From the NCBI GenBank assembly GCA_044350425.1, contig JBILHS010000014.1, forward strand, positions 4,844 through 68,843: a stretch of DNA of 64,000 nt, read 5' to 3'. The stretch's first letter is position 1. Each line of letters opens with the position of its first letter. The translations under genes were made by a program, and so were the position numbers. Below, in pieces: positions 1-7,613 of the stretch. The stretch is from M3007 sp044350425. GTDB taxonomy: Bacteria > Bacteroidota > Bacteroidia > Chitinophagales > Saprospiraceae. The notes under the pieces were generated by a model. The model saw nothing but the letters and a program-made list of their open reading frames with translations. It was not told the origin of the DNA and did no database searches.

Positions 1-2
1 TG

Positions 3-506
3 CACACCTTTGGCAACGGCGCCATTGCTGCTGCCTTGCAGGCCATGCCCGAGCCGCCGCCTTATACCACTGATTTTCTGGCCTGCGATCCATTCAACCC
101 GGCCCTGGCTTTGTTTGAATGCGTGCGCTATGCCAACAACGGTTCTTATCATTATGCGCACAATCCACCGGAGCGGGCGCAAAAACTGGCTGCGTTTTTG
201 AGTCCCATCATTTCGGGGACAAGTTGTTTCTCGGTCTCGGCCAAAGAACCTGCCTCCGTGCTTCAGGGCCTGGTATCGCCTAATCCTTTTGGGCAGCAAT
301 TATCGGTCTACCTCGCGGAAGCCACTGAAGGCAAGGCCCTTATTTCGCTCAGCGACATTTCCGGCAAGACCGTCTGGTCTGTTACTAAGGAATTACGCGC
401 CGGAGAGAATTTATTGCTGGAACAGAATCCTTTGCCGGCAGGGTTTTATGCGCTGCAAATTAGATCTAAAGCGGGGGTTGGGGTTTGGAAGTTGGTGAAG
501 GAGTGA
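3..506 (+). CDS. T9SS-sorted secreted protein, C-terminal part (5' end outside window)
   Basis: The frame is open from the first bases of the window to a TGA at 504-506, so only the last ~167 residues are present. The upstream part (HTFGNGAIAAALQAM and onward) gives no family I recognise. The last ~75 residues have the look of a type IX secretion C-terminal sorting domain: the start motif 'SPNPFGQQL', alternating beta-strands, a 'LPAGFYALQI' strand and a basic end 'WKLVKE'. Known for the family: such proteins cross the inner membrane by Sec, are exported by T9SS and are then surface-anchored or released. The enzymatic role cannot be told from this fragment. Confidence 0.7.
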   Translation, partial: HTFGNGAIAAALQAMPEPPPYTTDFLACDPFNPALALFECVRYANNGSYHYAHNPPERAQKLAAFLSPIISGTSCFSVSAKEPASVLQGLVSPNPFGQQLSVYLAEATEGKALISLSDISGKTVWSVTKELRAGENLLLEQNPLPAGFYALQIRSKAGVGVWKLVKE

Positions 507-540
507 GGATTGGGCTCGTGTGACCCGGGCGATTAGAATT

Positions 541-607
541 GAACCACAAAAGGACACAAAAAACCGAAACGTGTACCTTTTGTGTTCGTTTGTGCCTTTT
601 GTGGTTC
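541..607. repeat. Imperfect inverted repeat, GAACCACAAAAGG family
   Basis: The arms begin GAACCACAAAAGG and end CCTTTTGTGGTTC, with a few mismatches towards the centre. The element lies between the T9SS gene end and the dockerin gene, about 100 bp before the latter's start. A related palindrome (AAACACAAAAGGCAC arms) is at 38982-39069. It could act as a terminator for the upstream gene or be a dispersed selfish repeat. Confidence 0.75.
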
Positions 608-709
608 GTGTTTGTCGCATCCGGGGCAAAAACTGATTTAGGAAAACCACCCATTTTTAAATCGGCTATACTTGTGGGGAATTTTCCTTTAGCTCTGACA
701 AGTCTCCCG

Positions 710-1660
710 ATGAATAAATTTTACCTGCCACTTTTTGCCCTGTTTCTGTTTTGCCAAAACCTGAAGGCTCAGGTGGATACTGTGCCGCCGGTGTTGGTGT
801 GCAAGCAATTACCATCCATCAATTTAGCCCCACAGTGTTACACTACGCTTTGGACAACAGACATGGTTGATTCCGTGTACGATGACTCACAACCCGTTCA
901 GTTGGGCATACGAAAACGTTGTACCGGCTCCGGGTTCTCACAGCAAAACCATATTAAGTTCACCTCCAATGAGTATGGTGCCCAACCGATTGAAGTTTGG
1001 GCTAAGGATAACAGTGGGAACACCTCCGTCTGTTTTACGACCGTTCTCGTTGGGGATTCTAACGGGAATTGCGACCCAGGCTTTACCATGCGTTTTGAAA
1101 CACCCTTAGAAGCTGGAATAGACAGTATTTTTATTGATGTGAAGGGGAGTAATTGCCTGCTGGACTCTTTTGAGTATCAATTATTCGCTTACAATCAGGA
1201 GTCGTTCCCTCCTTTTTTACAAGGCATTTATTCTGAATTCAGTTCTGTATCGCGAGCGGTGGGCTCCAACTTTACGGTGACTCCCGTTAAAAACAACAGG
1301 CCCCTGAATGGATTAAGCACGTACGATCTGGCCCTGATCTCTAAACATATACTCGGCATCGAGCCCTTAGATTCTCCCTATAAGATCATTGCTGCTGATG
1401 CGAATCAGGATGGGGCAGTGACCACCTTTGATATCATCATTTTGAGAAGGTTGATCCTTGGTTTGAGTAATACATTGCCCAATGGCAAATCCTGGCGCTT
1501 CGTTCCCTATGAATATGTTTTCCCTAATCCGAACAACCCATTCTACCCACCTTTCCCTGAAAAAGCGGTTGTACCCAATACTGCTGATCCGGCTCCCGCT
1601 GATTTTACGTTCAAAGGGGTGAAAATCGGGGATGTGAATTTTTCGGCGGATCCGAAATGA
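710..1660 (+). CDS. Secreted dockerin-type surface protein with HYR-like region
   Basis: I start at the ATG at 710 because it is followed at once by a clean Sec signal peptide (MNKFYLPLFALFLFCQNLKAQ). The open frame continues upstream only through the palindromic repeat at 541-607. Residues ~25-125 resemble the HYR/Ig-like units common in Saprospiria surface proteins ('PPVLVCKQLP', 'VWAKDNSGNTSVC'). Residues ~205-265 hold a dockerin type I-like pair of calcium loops ('LNGLSTYDLALISKHILG', then 'DANQDGAVTTFDIIILRRLILG'). The end ('GVKIGDVNFSADPK') is typical of Bacteroidota dockerin proteins. The protein is probably extracellular. The binding partner is unknown and no cohesin is seen nearby. 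Confidence 0.8.
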   Translation: MNKFYLPLFALFLFCQNLKAQVDTVPPVLVCKQLPSINLAPQCYTTLWTTDMVDSVYDDSQPVQLGIRKRCTGSGFSQQNHIKFTSNEYGAQPIEVWAKDNSGNTSVCFTTVLVGDSNGNCDPGFTMRFETPLEAGIDSIFIDVKGSNCLLDSFEYQLFAYNQESFPPFLQGIYSEFSSVSRAVGSNFTVTPVKNNRPLNGLSTYDLALISKHILGIEPLDSPYKIIAADANQDGAVTTFDIIILRRLILGLSNTLPNGKSWRFVPYEYVFPNPNNPFYPPFPEKAVVPNTADPAPADFTFKGVKIGDVNFSADPK

Positions 1661-1666
1661 GGCTTA

Positions 1667-1694
1667 GTGGGGGTGCAACTTGGAGCCCCCCCAC
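1667..1694 (+). terminator. GC-rich hairpin after the dockerin gene
   Basis: A GTGGGGG / CCCCCAC stem with a 14-nt loop begins 6 bp after the stop codon. No U-tract follows, so it is a weak terminator candidate between convergent genes. Confidence 0.35.
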
Positions 1695-1787
1695 GCAAAG
1701 CCCCCAGATTTTTCCATTAAAGAATATATCGCATTTCGGGTAATTGAAACCTATAACACCAAACCCATCTCACCCCAATCACCAGTT

Positions 1788-3581
1788 CTAGAAACACCAT
1801 CCCCCAGCCTTCCGCATCACCTCAGCCACCAACCGGCGTTTCACTTTCACATTCACGGCTGGATATTTGGCAAAACGCTTTACCCCCATCAGGAAGGTTT
1901 TAAGCAGGTCGCCTTCGGCAAAAGAAGCCAGAGCATCGGTTGCATTTCTGGACATACGGGCCGTAGCATCGTGGATAAAGACCTGAAGCATAGCGTCGTA
2001 CACTTCCTGCGGATGTTCTTTTTCCATGCCGGACAATTTCCGAACCCGGAGCAACATGGACTCTGCGGCATAGAGGTCGATGAACATATCGGCGGTGTTC
2101 ATCAGGATCTCCTGTTCTTCCTTGAGGTTGAGTTTGCCGTCCATCTGCATTTTGGCGGCGCCACCGGCTACCATGAGGATGATCTTTTTGAAGTCTGAAA
2201 CAGCTTTGATCTCTTCGGCGTAAGGACCTTCGAGACGTTCCATCGAAGGCATGGAAGTAAGTTCCTTTTGTACGGCCCAAGCTGGCCCTACGATATCCAG
2301 TTGACCTTTGAGGGCCCGTTTAAACAATTGATCCACCATCAGCATCCGGTTGATCTCATTGGTGCCTTCGTAAATACGATTGATACGGCTGTCGCGGTAG
2401 GCCCGGGCGGCAGGGTATTCTTCGCTGAAACCGATCCCGCCGTGGATCTGGACGTTCTCATCGGTGCAGTAATCGGTCACTTCCGAACCAAATACCTTCA
2501 AAATGGAGCACTCAATGGCGTATTCCTCGGCAGATTCCAGCGTGGCCTGACCGAAAGATTTGCCCTCGGCCGACTCTTCCGCTTTTTTGTCCTGCATACA
2601 TTGTGACGTGCGGTAAGCAGCACTTTCTGCGGCAAAATTGCGGATCGCCATTTCGGCCAGTTTGTACTGAATGGCACCAAAATTGCCGATCGCTTGTCCA
2701 AATTGTACGCGTTCGTTGGCGTAAGCCGTGGCCATATTGATCACTTCTTTGTTGCCACCAATGCACATGACCCCGAGTTTGAAACGGCCAATATTGAGTG
2801 CGTTGAACGCAATAAGGTGGCCTTTACCAATTTCGCCCAGCACGTTTTCGGCAGGCACTTTTACGTTTTCAAAAAACACCTGACGGGTAGAAGAACCTTT
2901 GATGCCCAGCTTGTCTTCTTCTGCGCCCAGGGTGATACCTGCGGTATGTGCATCGACAATAAATCCGGTAAATTTCTCTCCACCGATTTTGGCAAATACA
3001 ATGAAAAGGTCGGCCCAACCTGCGTTGGAAATCCACATTTTCTGGCCATTGACCACATAATGGGAACCATCGGCACTGAGATCAGCGCGGGTTTTGGCAT
3101 TCAACGCATCTGAACCAGAACCTGGTTCCGTAAGGCAATAAGCTGCTTTCAGGTCTCCCGTAATCAGGCTGGGCAGGTATTTTTCTTTTTGTGTATCGGT
3201 GCCAAAATAAAGGATCGGCAACATCCCGATACCCGTATGTGCGGCAAAAGGAACACTGAAAGAACCCATCGGACCAAAAACATCCGAAATGACTGTATTG
3301 GTATTGGTGTCTAACTCCGTACCACCATAGATTGCAGGCATGTGTGCGCCCAGCAAACCCAGATCGCCCATCTTTTTGATCAGGGACGGAGCAAGCCCTG
3401 GCTCCTGTTTTTCGATTTTAGGGCGGTTGGGCACGATCTCGTTGTTCAGGAAATCAATGGCCATTTGCTTGACCATGAGCTGCTCTTCATTCAGCTCCTC
3501 CGGAATGAATACATCTTCAGGGCGGCTGTCGCGGATGAGAAACTCACCGCCTTTGAGAATATTGGACGTTGCTACTGACAT
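1788..3581 (-). CDS. Acyl-CoA dehydrogenase, long (VLCAD-like) form
   Basis: The 597-residue protein has the full ACAD fold: an N-terminal helical domain, a middle beta domain with the FAD/substrate motifs 'YCLTEPGSGSDA' and 'WISNAGWADLFIVFAK', and a C-terminal helical domain. The catalytic-base region 'RIYEGTNEINR' puts Glu at residue ~405. The extra ~180 residues after it match the extended C-terminus of very-long-chain or multi-subunit-type ACADs (usual short forms are ~380 residues). Known role: FAD-dependent alpha,beta-dehydrogenation of acyl-CoA in beta-oxidation, with electrons passed to ETF. It stands alone, with no thiolase or hydratase next to it. The start codon ATG at 3579-3581 is followed by a plausible N-terminus. 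Confidence 0.93.
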   Translation of the reverse strand: MSVATSNILKGGEFLIRDSRPEDVFIPEELNEEQLMVKQMAIDFLNNEIVPNRPKIEKQEPGLAPSLIKKMGDLGLLGAHMPAIYGGTELDTNTNTVISDVFGPMGSFSVPFAAHTGIGMLPILYFGTDTQKEKYLPSLITGDLKAAYCLTEPGSGSDALNAKTRADLSADGSHYVVNGQKMWISNAGWADLFIVFAKIGGEKFTGFIVDAHTAGITLGAEEDKLGIKGSSTRQVFFENVKVPAENVLGEIGKGHLIAFNALNIGRFKLGVMCIGGNKEVINMATAYANERVQFGQAIGNFGAIQYKLAEMAIRNFAAESAAYRTSQCMQDKKAEESAEGKSFGQATLESAEEYAIECSILKVFGSEVTDYCTDENVQIHGGIGFSEEYPAARAYRDSRINRIYEGTNEINRMLMVDQLFKRALKGQLDIVGPAWAVQKELTSMPSMERLEGPYAEEIKAVSDFKKIILMVAGGAAKMQMDGKLNLKEEQEILMNTADMFIDLYAAESMLLRVRKLSGMEKEHPQEVYDAMLQVFIHDATARMSRNATDALASFAEGDLLKTFLMGVKRFAKYPAVNVKVKRRLVAEVMRKAGGWCF

Positions 3582-3786
3582 GATAATGAGTGAGTGGGTG
3601 AATGAATGAATGAGTGAGTGAACCCGCCAAATAACTGAAATAAGTGCATTGAGATCGCGAAAACCTCATTTAGCGAATTTTCGTTACAAAGGTATTTTTT
3701 TTAATTGATACTTCCATGCAAACCGTTTGTGATTTTTTAAAACCAAATATTTTTGATCTACAAGGTTCATTCCGTACTCCTGACAT

Positions 3787-3980
3787 TTAATTCTACTTTG
3801 GCACTTTAGCCGCAGAGCGGCTTAACGTCGGTAGTAGTTTTCAATGAAAAGTCGATAAGGTGCAGCGCACCGGAACATTTCGCCATGAGTTACGGTGCGC
3901 TGCACCTCCGAACCGATGTTATTATCCCATTTCTACCGACGTTAGGCCGCTCTGCGGCTAAAGTGACAAAGTAAAATTAA
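3787..3980. repeat. Nested ~194-bp palindromic element
   Basis: The outer arms (TTAATTCTACTTTG.. / ..AAAGTAAAATTAA) lead into near-perfect arms containing CCGCAGAGCGGC and ACGTCGGTAG with their complements. A second, inner hairpin GGTGCAGCGCACC / GGTGCGCTGCACC lies at 3859-3906. There is no ORF inside. The rest of the 3582-4129 gap holds TGAG/TGAA tetranucleotide runs near 3590-3620 and AT-rich DNA with no recognised signal. Confidence 0.85.
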
Positions 3981-4129
3981 GTATCATACGTTTTACAGGA
4001 TCCAATAAGTGCATTGATTATCAAGATCTTAGTGTGCAAGTCAAATGTCTAATATCAAATTATCCCGTAGTCTAACTTGAATCACACTACTTTAACGCCC
4101 ATTATTCTGTCTACTTTTTCTCTATCTCT

Positions 4130-5467
4130 ATGTCTTTCACCAAACCCAGTCTTAGCTTTAGTCAGATCATCAACATGAACTTTGGGTTCTTCGGGATCCA
4201 GTACAGTTTTGGACTACAGCAAACGGCGATCAATCCGATCTACTCTTTCCTGGACGCCGATCCAGGGCAACTCCCGTTGCTCAATCTTGCGGGGCCCATG
4301 ACCGGCTTGCTGATCCAGCCCATCATTGGCGCTTTGAGCGACAAGACCTGGCATCCCAGATTTGGCCGCCGGAAGCCTTACTTTTTAGTCGGGGCCATCC
4401 TATGCAGCCTTTGCCTGTTTTTGTTTCCCTTTAGCAGTACCCTTTGGATGGCGGTGGGACTTTTATGGATCCTCGATGCGGGCAATAATACCGCCATGGA
4501 GCCTTACCGTGCTTTTGTGGCAGACAAGCTGCCCGCTACCCAATACAGCATGGGCTTTCTGACCCAGAGCTTTTTTACTGGTCTGGGTATCACGCTGGCA
4601 AACTTGTCCTTGTTTTTCTTTCAAAGCAATATTGTCGGCGTTTCAGCTTCCGGCATTCCGTACTGGGTATATGGTTCGTTTTTTGTCGGTGGCGTTTGCT
4701 CGATTTGTTCTGTATTGTGGTCCATGCACACGACCCCCGAGATACCGCCTACTCCGGAGGAGCTGGTTTTTATCCGCAGCAACAAACACGGCATTTTTGA
4801 GCCTTTTGTAGAAATTTACAGCGCCATCAAGGACATGCCGAAAAGCATGTGGCAGCTGTCCCTGGTCTATCTGTTTCAATGGTACGCACTCTTCATCTAT
4901 TGGCAATTTTGTACCCACAGCATTGCCCAATCCGTATGGAAAACTTCGAGTGAAGCAAACCCATCGTTGTACGAAGAAGCGGTGGCCTGGACCGGCCTGG
5001 TCAATGGCTGGTACAATATTGTCACCTTCCTATCTGCCTTCGGACTCGTTTGGCTCACCCGGAAGTACAGCCCCAAATGGGTGCATTTTACCTGCCTGTG
5101 CATTGCCGGGGTGGCATTGATGCTATTTTCCGGCATTGAAAACAAATATCTGCTCTTTGCGCCTATGACAGGTTTTGGAGTGGCCTGGGCCAGCATCATG
5201 GCGGTGCCTTATTTACTGGTCGTAGGAAGTATTCCGAAGGAACGATTTGGGGTGTATATGGGTATTATAAACATGATGATCGTTATTCCGATGATCATCC
5301 AAACGCTGACCTTTGGGGCGATCTACGAACATTTTTTAGGAAGCGACCCTGGAATGGCCATCAAAGCTGCCGGCGTTTTGTTACTTTTAGCTGCCATGGC
5401 AGTGCTGAGGATGAGCGTTGTAAAAAGCGACGAGGCTGCTCCAGTCATGCCTGTGAGCGGACATTGA
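4130..5467 (+). CDS. MFS sugar transporter, SLC45/GPH-like
   Basis: The 445-residue integral membrane protein has about 12 hydrophobic segments. The loop after the second segment contains 'GALSDKTWHPRFGRRKPY', the RxGRRxP signature of the SLC45/sucrose-proton symporter and related maltose carriers. Known members import alpha-glucosides by cation symport at the inner membrane. It lies 89 bp upstream of an amylosucrase gene on the same strand, which supports sucrose or maltose uptake coupled to intracellular use. The last four codons and the stop lie inside the left arm of the palindrome at 5457-5524. Substrate specificity is inferred, not shown. Confidence 0.85.
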   Translation: MSFTKPSLSFSQIINMNFGFFGIQYSFGLQQTAINPIYSFLDADPGQLPLLNLAGPMTGLLIQPIIGALSDKTWHPRFGRRKPYFLVGAILCSLCLFLFPFSSTLWMAVGLLWILDAGNNTAMEPYRAFVADKLPATQYSMGFLTQSFFTGLGITLANLSLFFFQSNIVGVSASGIPYWVYGSFFVGGVCSICSVLWSMHTTPEIPPTPEELVFIRSNKHGIFEPFVEIYSAIKDMPKSMWQLSLVYLFQWYALFIYWQFCTHSIAQSVWKTSSEANPSLYEEAVAWTGLVNGWYNIVTFLSAFGLVWLTRKYSPKWVHFTCLCIAGVALMLFSGIENKYLLFAPMTGFGVAWASIMAVPYLLVVGSIPKERFGVYMGIINMMIVIPMIIQTLTFGAIYEHFLGSDPGMAIKAAGVLLLLAAMAVLRMSVVKSDEAAPVMPVSGH

Positions 5468-5524
5468 ATTTGTAGACCTCGGAGGTCTTCGAAGACCTCC
5501 GAGGTCTACAAATTCAATGTCCGC
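5457..5524. repeat. Perfect 68-bp palindrome overlapping the transporter stop codon
   Basis: Two 34-bp arms meet without a loop at 5490/5491. The left arm contains the last codons and stop of the transporter gene; the right arm is their exact reverse complement. The central ~30 bp (AGACCTCGGAGGTCTTC and complement) recur at 41783-41814, inside another palindrome with different outer arms. It could form a strong hairpin in the transporter-amylosucrase transcript. Confidence 0.95.
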
Positions 5525-5556
5525 CAACAAGAAATTATTTTAAAACCTATTTTGTC

Positions 5557-7500
5557 GTGTACCACCGCAATCTCCATCCAAAAATTAACGCCATCCTTGC
5601 ACAGGAAGGAATACGCGTCGAAAACGACCTTTTCTATGCCCGCCTGATGGCCAATGCCACCGCCATTCGCATCCTGTACCGGGAATTGTACGCGGAGCAC
5701 CCACTTTGCGAGCAGGGCTTTGAACAACTCCTGCACATCATCGCTGAGGCCGCCCACAACCGACCTTCGTTTCTTAAGCAGAAAGACGAAGTGAAAGCCC
5801 AGAAAGACCACTGGTTTTTGAGCAACGAAATTGCCGGGATGAGCCTGTATGTGGACCGGTTTTGCGAAGATCTGAAGCAGCTCGGAGGCAAACTCGACTA
5901 CTTTCAAAACCTGGGTATTAATTTTTTGCACCTGATGCCGCTCTTCCAAAGTCCGCCCAATGAGAGCGACGGCGGCTATGCGGTGTCTGATTTCCGAACC
6001 GTGGACGAACGTTTTGGCACGCTGGACGATCTGAGGACCCTGATCCGGCAAATGAGCGATGCCGGCATGTATGTTATGCTCGATATCGTGCTCAACCACA
6101 CCTCTCACCAGCACGAATGGGCTCAGAAAGCCAAAAAAGGCGATCCAAAATATCAGGACTACTATTATTTCTACGAAGACCGCCGCCTGCCCGATCTTTT
6201 TGACAAGGATATGCCGGATATTTTCCCGGAAAGTGCTCCTGGCAGTTTCACCTATGTAGAGGAATGTAATCAGTGGGCAATGACCGTGTTCCACAACTAT
6301 CAATGGGACCTGAATTACGCCAACCCGCAGGTGTTTTGTGAAATGCTGGATACCGTTTTCTTTTACGCCAACCTGGGCGTGGACGTGCTTCGCATTGACG
6401 CTCCGGCTTTTATCTGGAAAAAACTCGGCACCAGCTGCCAAAATCTGCCAGAGGCCCATACGATCCTTCGGCTGATCAAATTGTGTGTAGAATGCGCAAC
6501 GCCGGGTATGGCTTTGCTGGGAGAAGCCATCGTGGCGCCCAAAGAGATCATGAAATACTTTGGCACGGGGCCCTTCAAGGCACGGGAATGCGACTTTGCC
6601 TACAATGCCACGCAGATGGCCACCCAATGGGATACCCTCGCGACAGGCGATACCCGCGTGATGCAGGCTTCGCAACAAGACCTCCTGCAAAAACCTTACG
6701 GTGCCTCCTGGATCACTTACACCCGTTGTCACGACGATATTGGGCTAGGGTACGAAGATGCCGCCATTGAAAAAGCCGGATTTACACCTTATGATCATCG
6801 GAAATTTATCAAAGACTATTACTCCGGCGCCCTGGATTATTCGCCGGCGAAAGGTGCGCTGTTTTCCGTCAATCCAAAGACCCAGGATGCCCGCATCAGT
6901 GGCACACTGGCTTCTTTATGCGGACTGGAAAAGGCTTTGGAAGCAAAAAACGAAGCTGATATCGAAATGGCCATTCGTCGCATCCTGCTAATGCAAGCCT
7001 GCAGTTTTTTCATCGGCGGTGTACCCATGCTGTTTTATGGCGATGAAATGGGCTATACCAATGACTACAGTTACCTGAAAGACCCGGCTAAAAGTTACGA
7101 CAATCGCTGGATGCACCGCCCGGTCATAGACTGGAAAAAGAACAAGAAAGCGGAAAAGGCCGGGACGATCGAACACCGTATATTTTCTGCTACACAAAGA
7201 TTGTTGCGTATCCGAAAATCAATGTCTGTGCTTGCAGACACCCAAAATCTTAGCTGGTTGAATACCCACCACCACCACCATATCGCGGGTTTTATACGGA
7301 CGCATGGCAGCCAAAAACTGTGCTGTCTTTTCAACTTTAGCGCACATGCGGTTCATTTATACGGAGGTATTCTCCGGGAGCAGGGGCTGCACGTTCCCTT
7401 GTTTGATCACTGGCAAAACGAGGTTTGTTCTATGGAAGCAGATGGTAGTTTTCTGAAAATAGAGCCTTATTCGTTTTTGTTGCTGGAAACGAACCATTAA
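5557..7500 (+). CDS. Amylosucrase / sucrose hydrolase, GH13 subfamily 4
   Basis: The 647-residue length is close to that of characterised amylosucrases (~636). The catalytic residues of the GH13 barrel are visible: the nucleophile in 'VLRIDAPAF' (D281), the acid/base in 'LLGEAIV' (E323) and the third acid in 'CHDDIG' (D393). The 'VLNHTSHQHEW' region I motif is intact, and the N-terminal helical domain and C-terminal beta domain are both present. Known reaction: cleavage of sucrose with glucosyl transfer to alpha-1,4-glucan or to water. There is no signal peptide, so it acts in the cytoplasm on sugar imported by the preceding transporter. The start is GTG at 5557; no in-frame ATG is nearby. 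Amylosucrase versus sucrose hydrolase cannot be decided from sequence alone. Confidence 0.9.
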   Translation: MYHRNLHPKINAILAQEGIRVENDLFYARLMANATAIRILYRELYAEHPLCEQGFEQLLHIIAEAAHNRPSFLKQKDEVKAQKDHWFLSNEIAGMSLYVDRFCEDLKQLGGKLDYFQNLGINFLHLMPLFQSPPNESDGGYAVSDFRTVDERFGTLDDLRTLIRQMSDAGMYVMLDIVLNHTSHQHEWAQKAKKGDPKYQDYYYFYEDRRLPDLFDKDMPDIFPESAPGSFTYVEECNQWAMTVFHNYQWDLNYANPQVFCEMLDTVFFYANLGVDVLRIDAPAFIWKKLGTSCQNLPEAHTILRLIKLCVECATPGMALLGEAIVAPKEIMKYFGTGPFKARECDFAYNATQMATQWDTLATGDTRVMQASQQDLLQKPYGASWITYTRCHDDIGLGYEDAAIEKAGFTPYDHRKFIKDYYSGALDYSPAKGALFSVNPKTQDARISGTLASLCGLEKALEAKNEADIEMAIRRILLMQACSFFIGGVPMLFYGDEMGYTNDYSYLKDPAKSYDNRWMHRPVIDWKKNKKAEKAGTIEHRIFSATQRLLRIRKSMSVLADTQNLSWLNTHHHHHIAGFIRTHGSQKLCCLFNFSAHAVHLYGGILREQGLHVPLFDHWQNEVCSMEADGSFLKIEPYSFLLLETNH

Positions 7501-7504
7501 AATA

Positions 7505-7612
7505 ATTTACGATTTTGGATTTTGGATTTACGATTATTTTGATCCGAAAAAGGTACGAATCATGCCCGCTTCGGATCAAAATAATCGTAAATCCAAAATC
7601 GTAAATCGTAAA
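7505..7612. repeat. Inverted repeat built of GGATTTACGATT words between convergent genes
   Basis: The left part carries TTTACGATTTTGGATT-like words and GGATTTACGATTATTTTGATCCGA. The right part is the reverse complement, again with the words repeated. It fills almost the whole gap between the amylosucrase stop (7500) and the stop of the convergent VWA gene (7614). It is a likely bidirectional terminator hairpin. Confidence 0.85.
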
Positions 7613-7613
7613 T

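Noticed and set aside
539..709. N-terminal extension of the dockerin protein
   Set aside because: It reads through a palindromic repeat and precedes a clear signal peptide that begins at 710.
5506..6732. 408-codon minus-strand frame opposite the amylosucrase
   Set aside because: Shadow frame; the sense strand carries the full GH13 catalytic set.
7261..7281. Run of histidine codons in the amylosucrase looked like an engineered tag
   Set aside because: It is internal (five His near residue 570) and in natural codon context; not at a terminus.
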